Source: Haloferula helveola (GTDB lineage: Bacteria > Verrucomicrobiota > Verrucomicrobiia > Verrucomicrobiales > Akkermansiaceae). Taken from it: a stretch of DNA of 64,000 bases. The stretch spans positions 124,001 to 188,000 of the forward strand of contig NZ_AP024702.1 in NCBI RefSeq assembly GCF_037076345.1, in the 5' to 3' direction. Of the stretch, positions 16,900 to 26,381 are shown in pieces. A program made the translations under genes and the position numbers. Each line of letters starts with the position of its first letter. The stretch's first letter is position 1. The notes beneath the pieces are model-generated. The model worked only from the letters and a program-made list of their open reading frames with translations, was not told the DNA's origin and ran no database searches.

Positions 16900-18897
16900 A
16901 TGCCTTTCCTCTTCCGACCTTCCGGTTCCGCCATCCTGCCTGCCGCAATCGCCCTCCATCTGGGTCTCGGCGAAACCCCTGCCCTTGGCGAAACCCTCCG
17001 TTCCCCGGACGGCCGCCTGCACCTCGACCTCGAACTCAAGGATGGCCTCCTCTGTTACTCGCTCGACCGCGACGACACGCCTCTCACCAACCTGAGCAAG
17101 GCAGGAATCCGATGGCACGACGCGGCACCCCGATGGTCGGACCTCCAGATCGAAACCTCCACCCATGACTCCCGCTGGAAGCCGGTCTGGGGCAAACGGG
17201 AGGAAGTCCGGGATCACTACTCCGAGGCGCGGGCCACCGTGACCCTGCCTGACGACACCGCGACCCCCCTGACCGTAGTGTTCCGGCTCTACGACGAAGG
17301 ACTCGCCTTCCGCTATGAACTGGCCGACGCCGGCGGCGAGTCACGCTCCGTCCGATTGCTTGAGGATCTCGCCGAGTTTCATTTCGCCAAGGACGGAACG
17401 TGCTGGTCCTACAACGGCGAAAACCCGAACAAGGGTCCGGAACCGCTGGGCGCGGCCAGCGGAACCCGCCGACTCCCGCTGACCGCCCGTCTTGACGAGA
17501 AGACCTATGTTTCGATCGCCGAAGCCGACCTCGACAACTTCGGCTGGTTGGAACTCAAGGCAGCCGGTGGTTCAGCATCATTCACCAGCAGCATCGAAAC
17601 CACCCCTATCGAACTCCCCTTCCGTTCCCCGTGGCGAGTCCTCGTCATCGGTGACACCCCGGGCTGCCTCGTCGACGCCGACCTGTTGGAAAACCTCAAT
17701 CCGCCCTGCGCGATCGATGACCCTTCGTGGATCCGACCCGGAGTCACTTTCTGGGACTGGCGGACCTGGGGATACGAGGCGCCGGACGGCTTCAGCTACG
17801 GCCTCGACATGGCTTCTTGGAAACGCTTCATCGACTACGCTTCGGAGACCGGCGTTCCTCACCTGTTGCTCGACGCGAACTGGTACGGGCCCGAGTTCGA
17901 TCCGGCCTCTGACCCGACCGTCAGCCGCGACCATCTCGTCAAGCAGCTCCCGTCGGGCGAAGTCGTCCGCGAACCCGCGCCCGAAGATTGGAAGGAACCG
18001 ATCGATGTGCCCGCCCTGATCACCTACGCCAAGGAGCGCGGGGTCGGCATTTTTCTCTACATCAACGACAAGGCCCGGATCCGCTACGACTTCGAAAAGA
18101 CACTCGCGACCTACCGTGAATGGGGCGCCGCCGGGATCAAATACGGCTTCATGAAGGCGAACAGCCGCAGGCAAAAGGTCACCAAGACCCGCGAGATCAT
18201 CGAACTCTGCGCGAAATACCGGCTGATGTGCAATTTCCACGACGGTCCCATGCCGCCCGGCGGGCTCCACCGCACCTGGCCGAACTGCATGACCGTCGAG
18301 TTCTGCCACGCTCAGGCCGACGCCAAGAAGTCGTTCTCTCCCACGACCTTCAACACCTCGGTCTTCGTCAACATGATCAGCGGCCCGATCGACATGAACA
18401 ACGGCATGTTCGGACTGGCCGACGCGCACAAGGCACGTCCGCGGGTGTTCCAGCCAATCCCGTCGACCATCGTCGGCGAGTGCGCGCGCACCCTGATCGC
18501 GTTCAGCGGACAGGCGATCGTCCTCGATGCTCCCGAGTCCTTCGCGGCCCACCCGGAGCTCTTCTCATTCCTCACCGCGCAGAAGCAGCCATGGCGCGAG
18601 AGCGAGACCCTCGACGGTGCGATCGGCGAATTCATCGTCATGCGGAGGACCGCGAGTGACGGCACCATCCTGCTCGGTGCCACCACCAACGAAAAAGGCC
18701 GAACCGTTGAGGTTCCCCTCTCCTTCCTCGAATCCGGGACCTACTCGGCGACCATCTTCGAAGACAAGCCTGACACCCACTTCGAAACCCGGAAGGAATC
18801 GTACCGAAGCCGCAAGGCGGAGGTCCGGGCGGATGACACGCTCACGCTTACCCTCGCACCGGGAGGCGGAGCCTGCGTCCGCTTCACCAAACAATGA
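16900..18897 (+). CDS. Glycoside hydrolase family 97 enzyme
   Basis: A 665-residue exported glycosidase that should act on alpha-glucosides or alpha-galactosides in the periplasm. Signal region about 1-30. The N-terminal sandwich (TLRSPDGRLHLDLELKDGLL, YDEGLAFRYEL) and the (beta/alpha)8 barrel (DANWYG, YAKERGVGIFLYIN, GIKYGFM at 412-418, MCNFHDG, RTWPNCMTVE with Glu467) follow the GH97 pattern. In retaining GH97 enzymes, as I recall, the nucleophile Asp lies at the position held here by Gly416 in GIKYGFM, which would favour the inverting (alpha-glucosidase-like) group. The gene is divergent from the sigma-factor operon, and its stop overlaps the next start. Confidence 0.85.
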   Translation: MPFLFRPSGSAILPAAIALHLGLGETPALGETLRSPDGRLHLDLELKDGLLCYSLDRDDTPLTNLSKAGIRWHDAAPRWSDLQIETSTHDSRWKPVWGKREEVRDHYSEARATVTLPDDTATPLTVVFRLYDEGLAFRYELADAGGESRSVRLLEDLAEFHFAKDGTCWSYNGENPNKGPEPLGAASGTRRLPLTARLDEKTYVSIAEADLDNFGWLELKAAGGSASFTSSIETTPIELPFRSPWRVLVIGDTPGCLVDADLLENLNPPCAIDDPSWIRPGVTFWDWRTWGYEAPDGFSYGLDMASWKRFIDYASETGVPHLLLDANWYGPEFDPASDPTVSRDHLVKQLPSGEVVREPAPEDWKEPIDVPALITYAKERGVGIFLYINDKARIRYDFEKTLATYREWGAAGIKYGFMKANSRRQKVTKTREIIELCAKYRLMCNFHDGPMPPGGLHRTWPNCMTVEFCHAQADAKKSFSPTTFNTSVFVNMISGPIDMNNGMFGLADAHKARPRVFQPIPSTIVGECARTLIAFSGQAIVLDAPESFAAHPELFSFLTAQKQPWRESETLDGAIGEFIVMRRTASDGTILLGATTNEKGRTVEVPLSFLESGTYSATIFEDKPDTHFETRKESYRSRKAEVRADDTLTLTLAPGGGACVRFTKQ

Positions 18898-21800
18898 TCC
18901 CTGCCGCTCAAAAGCCCATCCGACGCAGCAGCGCCAGGCCGCTCGCGGTTCTCGCCTCGCTGCTTGCCCTCATCGCGCCCGCCGTGGCCGGCGGACCGGT
19001 GCCGGTCGGGGCATTCCTCAACGGTGCCTTTCCCGAGGAACCGCCAGGCTCGGCGACGGGATTCACGACGGTCAACGCGTTCCCGAACCTTCGCTTCATC
19101 GGACCGCTGTGGATCACCACCTACCCCGGTCCCGGAAGCGACCCCGACCCGGCGGTGAAGGACCTCGTGGTCGTCGGCAAGGCCGGACACGTCTGGCGGT
19201 TTCCGAACCGCCCCGACGTGCTCCCGTCCGAGGTGAAGCTGATGCTGAACCTTTCGAAGTATGGCGACGGCGTCTACCTCCCTGGCGAGGTCCTGCCGGA
19301 CGCCAACTTCGAACCCGCCGTGATCACCGGGAAAGTCCCTTCCGTTCCGAGCGCGCCCGACATCGCCTTCTACAACCTCACCTTCCACCCGAACTTCGGA
19401 CAGGCGGGAATGACCGGTGAGGACCACGTCTACGCCTGCTACGTCCACCTTCCCGACCTGCCCGGTGCCGACAACGAGAAATACACCTACGTCCGGGTCT
19501 CGAGGTTCACGGTGATCGAGGATCCCGTGGACGGTCCGGTGATGGATCCCGCGTCGGAGCTGGTGCTGATCGACCAGCACGACCAGGACCGGAACCACTC
19601 GGGAGGGGCGATGTTTTTCGGCGACGACGGCTTCCTCTACATCTCCACCGGCGACGGCGGCTTCGCCTACTCGAATTCACCTTCGGAACGGATGTCGCAA
19701 CGCCTCGACACCGCGCTCATGGGCGGAATTCTGCGGATCGACGTCGACATGACCGGTGGAGCGGTGAGCCACCCGATCCGCCGCCATCCGGACGACTCGG
19801 GATTCAACAAGGGAGGCCTCGAGCCCCCGTCGCCGCCCGAAACCCCGGTCACCTGGCCGCCGAGCTTCAGCGGAAACTACTACATTCCCAGTGACAACCC
19901 GTGGGTCGATCCATCACCCGGCAGCGGAATCCTCGAGGAGTTCTGGTCGATCGGCCTGCGCAGCCCGCACACCATGCACTTCGACCGCGTGACCGGCCGG
20001 GTCTGGGTCGGGGATGTCGGCGGCAGCGACGAGGAAATCCACCTCGTCGACAAGGGCGACAATTCCGGATGGGATTACACCAACGGTGGCGGGCAGGCAC
20101 AGCCCAACCCGCTCACGGGCACCAACGATCCGGCAATCCTGACCGTCACCGAGTACCGGGCGATCATCGGCGGCTACATCTATCGCGACGCCGAGTTTCC
20201 CAACCTCGAGGGCAAGCTCCTCTTCGGCGACCACGTCACGGGGAAGGTGGAGACCCTTAGCTACACGGAGGGCCAGCCGCCGGTCCGGGAATTTCTCTGC
20301 GATTTTCCCCGGACCGGATTCAAAGAGGGGCTCGGCAACTTTTGCCGGGGACCGAACGGCGAGGTCTTCATGACCGACCTCGGCGGATTCAACGATACCA
20401 CCGACATCGAGGACAACGACGGCACGATCCAGAAACTCGCCGCAGTGGGCACGACATCCGACGCCCCGCCCCTGCTGTCGCAGACTCACGCTTTCCTCGA
20501 CCTCCCCACGCTCACGACGAATCCCGCTTTCCTGCCATACGGAGTCCTGTCGCCTTTGTGGTCCGACGCCGCCGTCAAGGACCGCTGGATCGCGCTGCCG
20601 AACGATGGCGGCCACGATACGCCGGCAGAGCGAATCGAGTTCAGCGAGAGCGGCAACTGGGAGTTCCCGGCGGGCACGGTGCTGATGAAGCACTTCGAAC
20701 TGCCGGTCGATGACACCAACCCGGACACGACCGTCAGGCTCGAGACGCGATTCATCGTCTGCACCGAAGGCGGCGGCAAGTACGGCCTGACCTACCGCTG
20801 GCTTCCGGACCAGAGCGATGCCGTGCTTCTGACGAACTCGGAGACCGGCGACTACACGATCTCCGAAGCCGGTGGCGGAAGCCGCCTGCAGACCTGGGTG
20901 TTCCCCGGACGCAGCGACTGCCTCCAGTGCCACAATGCCAGCTCGGGCCAGGCCCTCGGCGTGCGCACCCACCAGCTCAATGGCTTCATCCCGCATCCTG
21001 ATACCGGACTGCTAGCCAATCAGCTGCTGACGTGGAGCGAACGCGGGATGCTCGACGTCACGCTGAATGCCGAACAGGTGGCGAATTTCATCCAGTCGCG
21101 GCCGATCGACGAACCCGAAGCACCCGCCGAACACCGGGTCCGTTCCTACCTCGATGCGAACTGCTCGCATTGCCACCAACCGGGTGCTCCCGGAGGCAAC
21201 TTCGATGCCCGACTCGCGACACCGCTCCTGCGGCAGAACGTCATCAATGCCAAGCCCGATCGCTTTCAGGACCTTGCGCCCGACGGCCGCTACGTCAAAC
21301 CGATGGATGTCGCGAACTCGATCTTCCACTACCGGATGAACCATGCCCTTCCGGACAACGCCGCGATGCCGCCGCTGGCGAAAAACGTGGTCGATGACGA
21401 GGCGGTGCAATTGCTGGCGGACTGGATCACCAACGATCTCAGCCCCGCGGACTTTCCCGCACTGCCGACCCACGTCCGCCCGGTCATCAGCGCCCAGAGC
21501 GACACCAGCGGCGATTTCTTCGTCACGATCGTCTTCGACGAGGAGGTGAACGGGTTCGAAGCCGCCGACCTCGACGTCACCAATGGAACGGTCCTCCGGC
21601 TTGAGGGCAGCTCCTATTACTACGCCGCAAAGATCCGCCCGACGGCTGACCCGGTGAGCGTGCGACTTCCTGCCAATCGCGTTACCAGCGGCACCTCCGG
21701 CAATCCCAACAGCTCGTCCGTGCTACTGAATATCCCGTACGTGGATGACCAGCCTCCCGAGCCCGGCTGGGTCGGACTCCCGCCTGACGGCCGGTTCTCC

Positions 21801-23939
21801 GGAACCCTTGCCCTCGGTGTCGGATTCGGCGAGGCGGTCACCGGCCTTGAGACCTCGGACTTTGTCGTCACCAACGCGACCGTCACCAACCTGCGCGAAT
21901 TGGCGGGTGTTTACTACGTGGACCTCATCCCGAGCGGCCTCGGTCCTGTGCAGATCGAACTGCTCGCAAGCTCCGTGAGCGATGGCCAGGCACTCACGAA
22001 TCCGTCCCTCACCGCCGATCTGCTGGCGGTAGAACCGGACGCGGATGGCGACGGCCTCTCGGACGCCGACGAAGCACTCTTTGGAGGTGATCCCGGCAAC
22101 CCGGACACCGATGGTGACGGGCTATCCGACGGCGATGAGGTCCATCGTTTCGGCAGCAACCCGTCGCTGACTGACTCGGACGGTGACGGTTTCTCGGACT
22201 CAGCCGAGGTCTACATCGGCAGCGACCCCGCACTCGGCACGATCACTCCTCCCTACAATCCCCCGCCCGGTCTGGTTTCCTACTACAACTTCGACGAAGG
22301 CACGGGCAACAACGCGACCGACACCGCTCCGCTCGGAGCGCCGGAAACCGCGAGCCGGGTGCAAGGCACGGTGCTGTGGGATACGGCCGCTCCGCTGATC
22401 GGAAACGCATCGCTGGACCTGAACGGCAGCACCAGCCTTCAGGCGAACACGCCGCTGACCGTTGCCACCCGTCAGTTCTCGATCAGCGTGTGGGTGAAGT
22501 CGGACTCCTTCAACGCACCACGTGAGGGCATTTTCAACCATCGCGACGCCTCCAATCAGAACTTCTGGGGCATCGCGATCAATCCGGAGATCCCCGGCGG
22601 CAGCGACTTCCGCATCAATGGAAGCAACGGCGGCGTCTCGGTGCCCGCCAGCACCTTCGTAACCGGCAAGTGGCAGCACGTGGTCGCTACCTGGGACGGC
22701 GACACACGGGAAGCGCACACCTACGTCGACGGCAAGCTCCTCGCGTCGGCGACCGGGGTCTACGACATCTTCACCGCCTTCGACCGACCGTGGCAGATCG
22801 GTGACGATCCATGCTGCAGCGGACGCGAAATGAACGGCCGGCTCGATGACCTCGCCGTCTTCGAACGGGTCCTCTCGGGCGAAGAGATCCATCAGATCCA
22901 ACAGGGCGGACTGCGCGGACTGCCGGTCACCCAGTCGATCCGTTCCCTGCCATTCGTGCTGACGATCAACTCACCGCTTCCGGTCGCCGCATCACCACCG
23001 TCGCCTCCGGCTGAACTGGTCTCCTACTACAGCTTCGACGAAGGCAGCGGGAACAACGCCGCGGACACCGCCCTTCTCGGCAGCCCAGAAACGGCGACCC
23101 GGGTCCAGGGATCCGTCGGCTGGAATACCACAACCCCGCTGATCGGCGCGGCCTCGCTCGATCTCGACGGGTTCACCAGCCTCGAAGCAGTGACGCCCTT
23201 CACCGCCGGGGACGAAGCATTCTCGATTAGCGTGTGGGTCCGCTCGGGCAGCTTCAGCACGAGCAAGGAAGGCATCATCAACCATCGTGACGACAGCAAC
23301 GGCAACGTTTGGGGCATCTCGGTGGCACCCAACTACCCGGGCGGCAGCGACTACCGCATCGCGACCGACAATGGCGGCGTCAGCGTGCCCCCTAACACCT
23401 TCGTGACCGGCACCTGGCAGCACGTCGTCATCACCTGGAACGGACTTGCAGGAACCGCCCAAGCGTATGTCGACGGAGTCTTGCTCTCCACCGCCACCGG
23501 ACTCTCGGAAGTCTTCACCGCCTTCGACAACCCGTGGCAGATCGGAGACGACCCCTGCTGCAATGGCCGGGAAATGGACGGGCAACTCGATGACCTTGCC
23601 CTGTTCCGGGGAATCCTCAGCCCTGTCCAGATCCGCGACATCCACCTCGGCGGCCTCGCGGGCAACCCGGTGCCGACTTCCTTCCAGCCGACACCCGATC
23701 CGACACCGACGGCGGAGATGACACCCGACGGACGGACGGTCCTCCGCTGGTACTCGACCCCCGGCGCGACCTATTCGGTCCTCACCAGCACCGACCTCGC
23801 GCTGCCGACCGATCAGTGGACCGTGCTCTACCGACAGGTCGCCACCCAAAGTTACTCATCCAGCTACACCGTTCCCTTTTCTCCCGTCGCGGACCTGTTC
23901 CATCGCCGGTTCTTCGTCATCCGGTTGGAAGAGGATTGA
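18894..23939 (+). CDS. Giant secreted fusion: sorbosone-dehydrogenase-like propeller, diheme cytochrome, TSP3, two LamG
   Basis: A 1681-residue exported protein; the ATG overlaps the GH97 stop. Residues ~1-530 form a PQQ-type glucose/sorbosone dehydrogenase-like beta-propeller (DDGFLYISTGDGG, LRSPHTMHFDRVTGRVWVGD). Residues ~535-870 match the cytochrome-containing part seen in such fusions, with heme motifs CLQCH (676-680) and CSHCH (757-761). Ig-like segments follow (~870-1045, VVFDEEVNG-type wording), then TSP3 calcium loops (~1047-1115), two LamG domains (~1125-1345 and ~1375-1595) and a short C-terminal tail. It probably oxidises sugars at the cell surface and passes electrons to the hemes. 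The substrate and PQQ dependence are not proven. Confidence 0.8.
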   Translation: MIPAAQKPIRRSSARPLAVLASLLALIAPAVAGGPVPVGAFLNGAFPEEPPGSATGFTTVNAFPNLRFIGPLWITTYPGPGSDPDPAVKDLVVVGKAGHVWRFPNRPDVLPSEVKLMLNLSKYGDGVYLPGEVLPDANFEPAVITGKVPSVPSAPDIAFYNLTFHPNFGQAGMTGEDHVYACYVHLPDLPGADNEKYTYVRVSRFTVIEDPVDGPVMDPASELVLIDQHDQDRNHSGGAMFFGDDGFLYISTGDGGFAYSNSPSERMSQRLDTALMGGILRIDVDMTGGAVSHPIRRHPDDSGFNKGGLEPPSPPETPVTWPPSFSGNYYIPSDNPWVDPSPGSGILEEFWSIGLRSPHTMHFDRVTGRVWVGDVGGSDEEIHLVDKGDNSGWDYTNGGGQAQPNPLTGTNDPAILTVTEYRAIIGGYIYRDAEFPNLEGKLLFGDHVTGKVETLSYTEGQPPVREFLCDFPRTGFKEGLGNFCRGPNGEVFMTDLGGFNDTTDIEDNDGTIQKLAAVGTTSDAPPLLSQTHAFLDLPTLTTNPAFLPYGVLSPLWSDAAVKDRWIALPNDGGHDTPAERIEFSESGNWEFPAGTVLMKHFELPVDDTNPDTTVRLETRFIVCTEGGGKYGLTYRWLPDQSDAVLLTNSETGDYTISEAGGGSRLQTWVFPGRSDCLQCHNASSGQALGVRTHQLNGFIPHPDTGLLANQLLTWSERGMLDVTLNAEQVANFIQSRPIDEPEAPAEHRVRSYLDANCSHCHQPGAPGGNFDARLATPLLRQNVINAKPDRFQDLAPDGRYVKPMDVANSIFHYRMNHALPDNAAMPPLAKNVVDDEAVQLLADWITNDLSPADFPALPTHVRPVISAQSDTSGDFFVTIVFDEEVNGFEAADLDVTNGTVLRLEGSSYYYAAKIRPTADPVSVRLPANRVTSGTSGNPNSSSVLLNIPYVDDQPPEPGWVGLPPDGRFSGTLALGVGFGEAVTGLETSDFVVTNATVTNLRELAGVYYVDLIPSGLGPVQIELLASSVSDGQALTNPSLTADLLAVEPDADGDGLSDADEALFGGDPGNPDTDGDGLSDGDEVHRFGSNPSLTDSDGDGFSDSAEVYIGSDPALGTITPPYNPPPGLVSYYNFDEGTGNNATDTAPLGAPETASRVQGTVLWDTAAPLIGNASLDLNGSTSLQANTPLTVATRQFSISVWVKSDSFNAPREGIFNHRDASNQNFWGIAINPEIPGGSDFRINGSNGGVSVPASTFVTGKWQHVVATWDGDTREAHTYVDGKLLASATGVYDIFTAFDRPWQIGDDPCCSGREMNGRLDDLAVFERVLSGEEIHQIQQGGLRGLPVTQSIRSLPFVLTINSPLPVAASPPSPPAELVSYYSFDEGSGNNAADTALLGSPETATRVQGSVGWNTTTPLIGAASLDLDGFTSLEAVTPFTAGDEAFSISVWVRSGSFSTSKEGIINHRDDSNGNVWGISVAPNYPGGSDYRIATDNGGVSVPPNTFVTGTWQHVVITWNGLAGTAQAYVDGVLLSTATGLSEVFTAFDNPWQIGDDPCCNGREMDGQLDDLALFRGILSPVQIRDIHLGGLAGNPVPTSFQPTPDPTPTAEMTPDGRTVLRWYSTPGATYSVLTSTDLALPTDQWTVLYRQVATQSYSSSYTVPFSPVADLFHRRFFVIRLEED

Positions 23940-23983
23940 ACGGAGGCACCCGGAAAGTGGAGTAGTCGTTCCACTCCCCCAAC

Positions 23984-25423
23984 ATGCATCCCCACCGCCC
24001 ACATCAGGTCCTGCCGTTTCTCACCTTTCTTCTCGTTATTTCGTTCCGGCTCCTCGCTGCCGAAGAGAAGCCGAACATCATCGTCATCATCACCGATGAC
24101 CAAGGTTGGGCCGACATCGGCTACAATAACCCCGGGAGGGCCTACACTCCCCATCTCGACCGTTTGGCGGCCAACGGGGTAACGCTGACCCGCCACTACG
24201 TCATGCCGCAGTGCACCCCGACGCGGGTGGCGGCAATGACCGGCCGCTATCCCGGAAGGTTCGGCACCGTCCCCCTCGAAGCATCCAACGAGCCGGCGTT
24301 CCCCCATGGCACGCCCACGCTTGCCAGCATGCTGAAGGAAGCCGGCTACACGACCCACCTGAGCGGGAAATGGCATCTCGGTTCATCACCCGATCACGGC
24401 CCGAACCACTTCGGTTTCGACAGCAGCTACGGCTCGCTCGCCGGCGCGGTGGGCATGTATGACCACCGGTACAGCACGAAGTCTCCCTATTCGGTCACCT
24501 GGCACCGGGACCACGCCATCATTCCCGGCTACGAGAACGGCACCCATGCGACGGATCTCGTGGCGGCCGATGCGACCCACTTCATTCGCCGCGAGCACGA
24601 ACGCCCGTTCTTCCTCTATCTCGCCTTCCATGCGCCCCACACGCCGCTCGACGAACGCGGTCCCTTTGTCGACACGCCGACGCAGCTCGACCCCGACAAC
24701 CCGAAGCGGTGGCTGAATGAGAACAAGATCAAGTGGTTCAACGACCCGAAAGGCGTGATCCAGCGCGAGCCCGATCCCGAGAAGCGCCTGTTGCTCGCAG
24801 CCGTGCACCATGTCGATCATGCCGTCGGCGAGGTGGTAACCGCACTGCGGGAGACCGGACACTTCGACAACACCCTGATCCTCTTTTCCTCCGACAACGG
24901 GCCTCAAGGCAGCTGGGGCGGCAACGCCTACCCGAGCGACCTCAAGCTCACGGATTTCAACCAGCCGATTCCCATGAAAGGCCGCAAGCTCGATGTCTGG
25001 GAGGGCGGCATCCATGTCCCCGGATTCATGCATTGGCCCGCCCGACTGAAGCCGCGTCGCGAAGAAACGCCCGTCCACATCGTCGACTGGTTTCCGACGC
25101 TCGCCACCATCACCGGAGGAGTCCCACCGGAAAGGCCGGACGGCCGGGACCTCTCCTCGCTTTTGCTGGATCGGGAGCGGTTACCGGAGAGGGACTTCTA
25201 CTGGACCTGGCATCCCACGATCAACCGTCGCGCGCTCAGCGACGGTGAATGGAAGATCGTCCGCTACGGCCACGGAGAACCGAAACAGCCATCGGACTGG
25301 AAATTGTTCCGGCTTTCGGACGATCCCAAGGAACAGAACGACCTCGCGAAAAAGCACCCGGACGAGTTGAAACGCCTCCACGACCGCTACCTCTCCCAGC
25401 GGGCGCTCGACGGCGGCCGATGA
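23984..25423 (+). CDS. Type I sulfatase
   Basis: A 479-residue exported sulfatase; signal region about 1-26, ending before EEKPNIIVIITDDQGWADIG. Metal-binding Asp residues lie in TDDQ (38-39). The formylglycine signature is CTPTR with Cys77, so maturation by an anaerobic or aerobic sulfatase-maturing enzyme is expected. Further family motifs are GKWHLG, LILFSSDNGPQGSWGGN and GRKLDVWEGGIHVPG. It should remove sulfate esters from algal or host glycans. It lies 44 bp after the giant fusion gene in the same direction and faces the sugar isomerase gene. The S1 subfamily cannot be assigned by eye. Confidence 0.9.
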   Translation: MHPHRPHQVLPFLTFLLVISFRLLAAEEKPNIIVIITDDQGWADIGYNNPGRAYTPHLDRLAANGVTLTRHYVMPQCTPTRVAAMTGRYPGRFGTVPLEASNEPAFPHGTPTLASMLKEAGYTTHLSGKWHLGSSPDHGPNHFGFDSSYGSLAGAVGMYDHRYSTKSPYSVTWHRDHAIIPGYENGTHATDLVAADATHFIRREHERPFFLYLAFHAPHTPLDERGPFVDTPTQLDPDNPKRWLNENKIKWFNDPKGVIQREPDPEKRLLLAAVHHVDHAVGEVVTALRETGHFDNTLILFSSDNGPQGSWGGNAYPSDLKLTDFNQPIPMKGRKLDVWEGGIHVPGFMHWPARLKPRREETPVHIVDWFPTLATITGGVPPERPDGRDLSSLLLDRERLPERDFYWTWHPTINRRALSDGEWKIVRYGHGEPKQPSDWKLFRLSDDPKEQNDLAKKHPDELKRLHDRYLSQRALDGGR

Positions 25424-25436
25424 GACGCCGAGAGCT

Positions 25437-26363
25437 TCAAAGCTCGCGCAGGCGATTGAGCAGCTTCGGGACCTCGACGTAGGGGTCTTCCTTCTCCTCG
25501 TATTCGAGAACCACGTATCCACGGTAACCTCCGTCGCGGAGGATCTTGCCGAACTTGGCGAAGTCGGTCTCGCGCCTACCACCGTGCCGCATGAAAGCCT
25601 TAACCTGCACATTGAGCGCGTAGGGCACACAGGCCTCGATCTCGGGATAAGGGTCATCGACCCGGAAGTTCGCGGTATCCAGATTCACTCCGAGCCACGG
25701 ACTCTTGACCGCCTTTACCACTCGCAGGAGGCGTTCCGCGGTGCTGCTCAGTTCGTCGTGATTCTCGACTCCGAGCATCACGCCGCGGCTCGCTCCATAG
25801 TCGGCCGCCTCTTCCAAGGCTTCGCAGACATTCCGCTCCGCCTCATCGAGGCTCATCCCTTTCGGCTGCACGCCAGCGAAGACACGGATATGGGGAGCCC
25901 CCATCACCATCGCACGGTCGATCCACTGCTTGGTGTAGGCCATCTGCTCGTCCCGCTCGGGAGTGCCTTTGGCGAAGGTGAAATTGTTCCCGATCGAAGT
26001 ACCGGAAACTTCCACGGCCATCTGATGTCCAAGCAAACGGCAATCCGCCAGCTCCCGGTCGGGCACGTCGTCGTCGAAAACGTAGCTCGTCAGTTCGGCA
26101 TCGCAGCCATTCTCCGCGCAGAGGCGGATGAACTTCGGGAAGTCCATCGCCATCTCCTCCGGCACCTTCGCATTTGGCTTCCCGCGAACCGCCGGGAAAT
26201 ACTTGAGGAACGAGTAAGCCGCCAGACTCAAGCGGAGCCGGCTGCCACCTGGTCGCACATAGGGGTCGGTGGCGGCGGCAACCCGGCCAGGTGAACCGAG
26301 AAACACACCCGCTCCGAGTGCGGCGGTCTGGAGAAAGGATCGACGGTTGGAGATCGGCTTCAT
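25437..26363 (-). CDS. Sugar phosphate isomerase/epimerase family protein (Tat-exported TIM barrel)
   Basis: A 308-residue protein with a twin-arginine signal (NRRSFLQTAALGAGVFLG) followed by an AP-endonuclease-2/xylose-isomerase-like TIM barrel. Visible landmarks are LSLAAYSFLKYFPA, GVMLGVENHDELS, WLGVNLDTANF and YRGYVVLEYEEKEDPYVEVP, which carry the metal-binding Glu/Asp/His set of the family. Such exported members are common in PVC genomes and act on unknown sugars. The gene is last in a minus-strand operon, 18 bp after the DUF1501 gene. Function beyond family level is unknown. Confidence 0.8.
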   Translation of the reverse strand: MKPISNRRSFLQTAALGAGVFLGSPGRVAAATDPYVRPGGSRLRLSLAAYSFLKYFPAVRGKPNAKVPEEMAMDFPKFIRLCAENGCDAELTSYVFDDDVPDRELADCRLLGHQMAVEVSGTSIGNNFTFAKGTPERDEQMAYTKQWIDRAMVMGAPHIRVFAGVQPKGMSLDEAERNVCEALEEAADYGASRGVMLGVENHDELSSTAERLLRVVKAVKSPWLGVNLDTANFRVDDPYPEIEACVPYALNVQVKAFMRHGGRRETDFAKFGKILRDGGYRGYVVLEYEEKEDPYVEVPKLLNRLREL

Positions 26364-26381
26364 GGGTCTTGCCTCACTGGA

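Noticed and set aside
23956-23975. Hairpin agtgga/tccact between the giant fusion gene and the sulfatase
   Set aside because: The stem is only 6 bp, there is no T-run, and the neighbouring genes are co-directional, so a terminator call is not supported.
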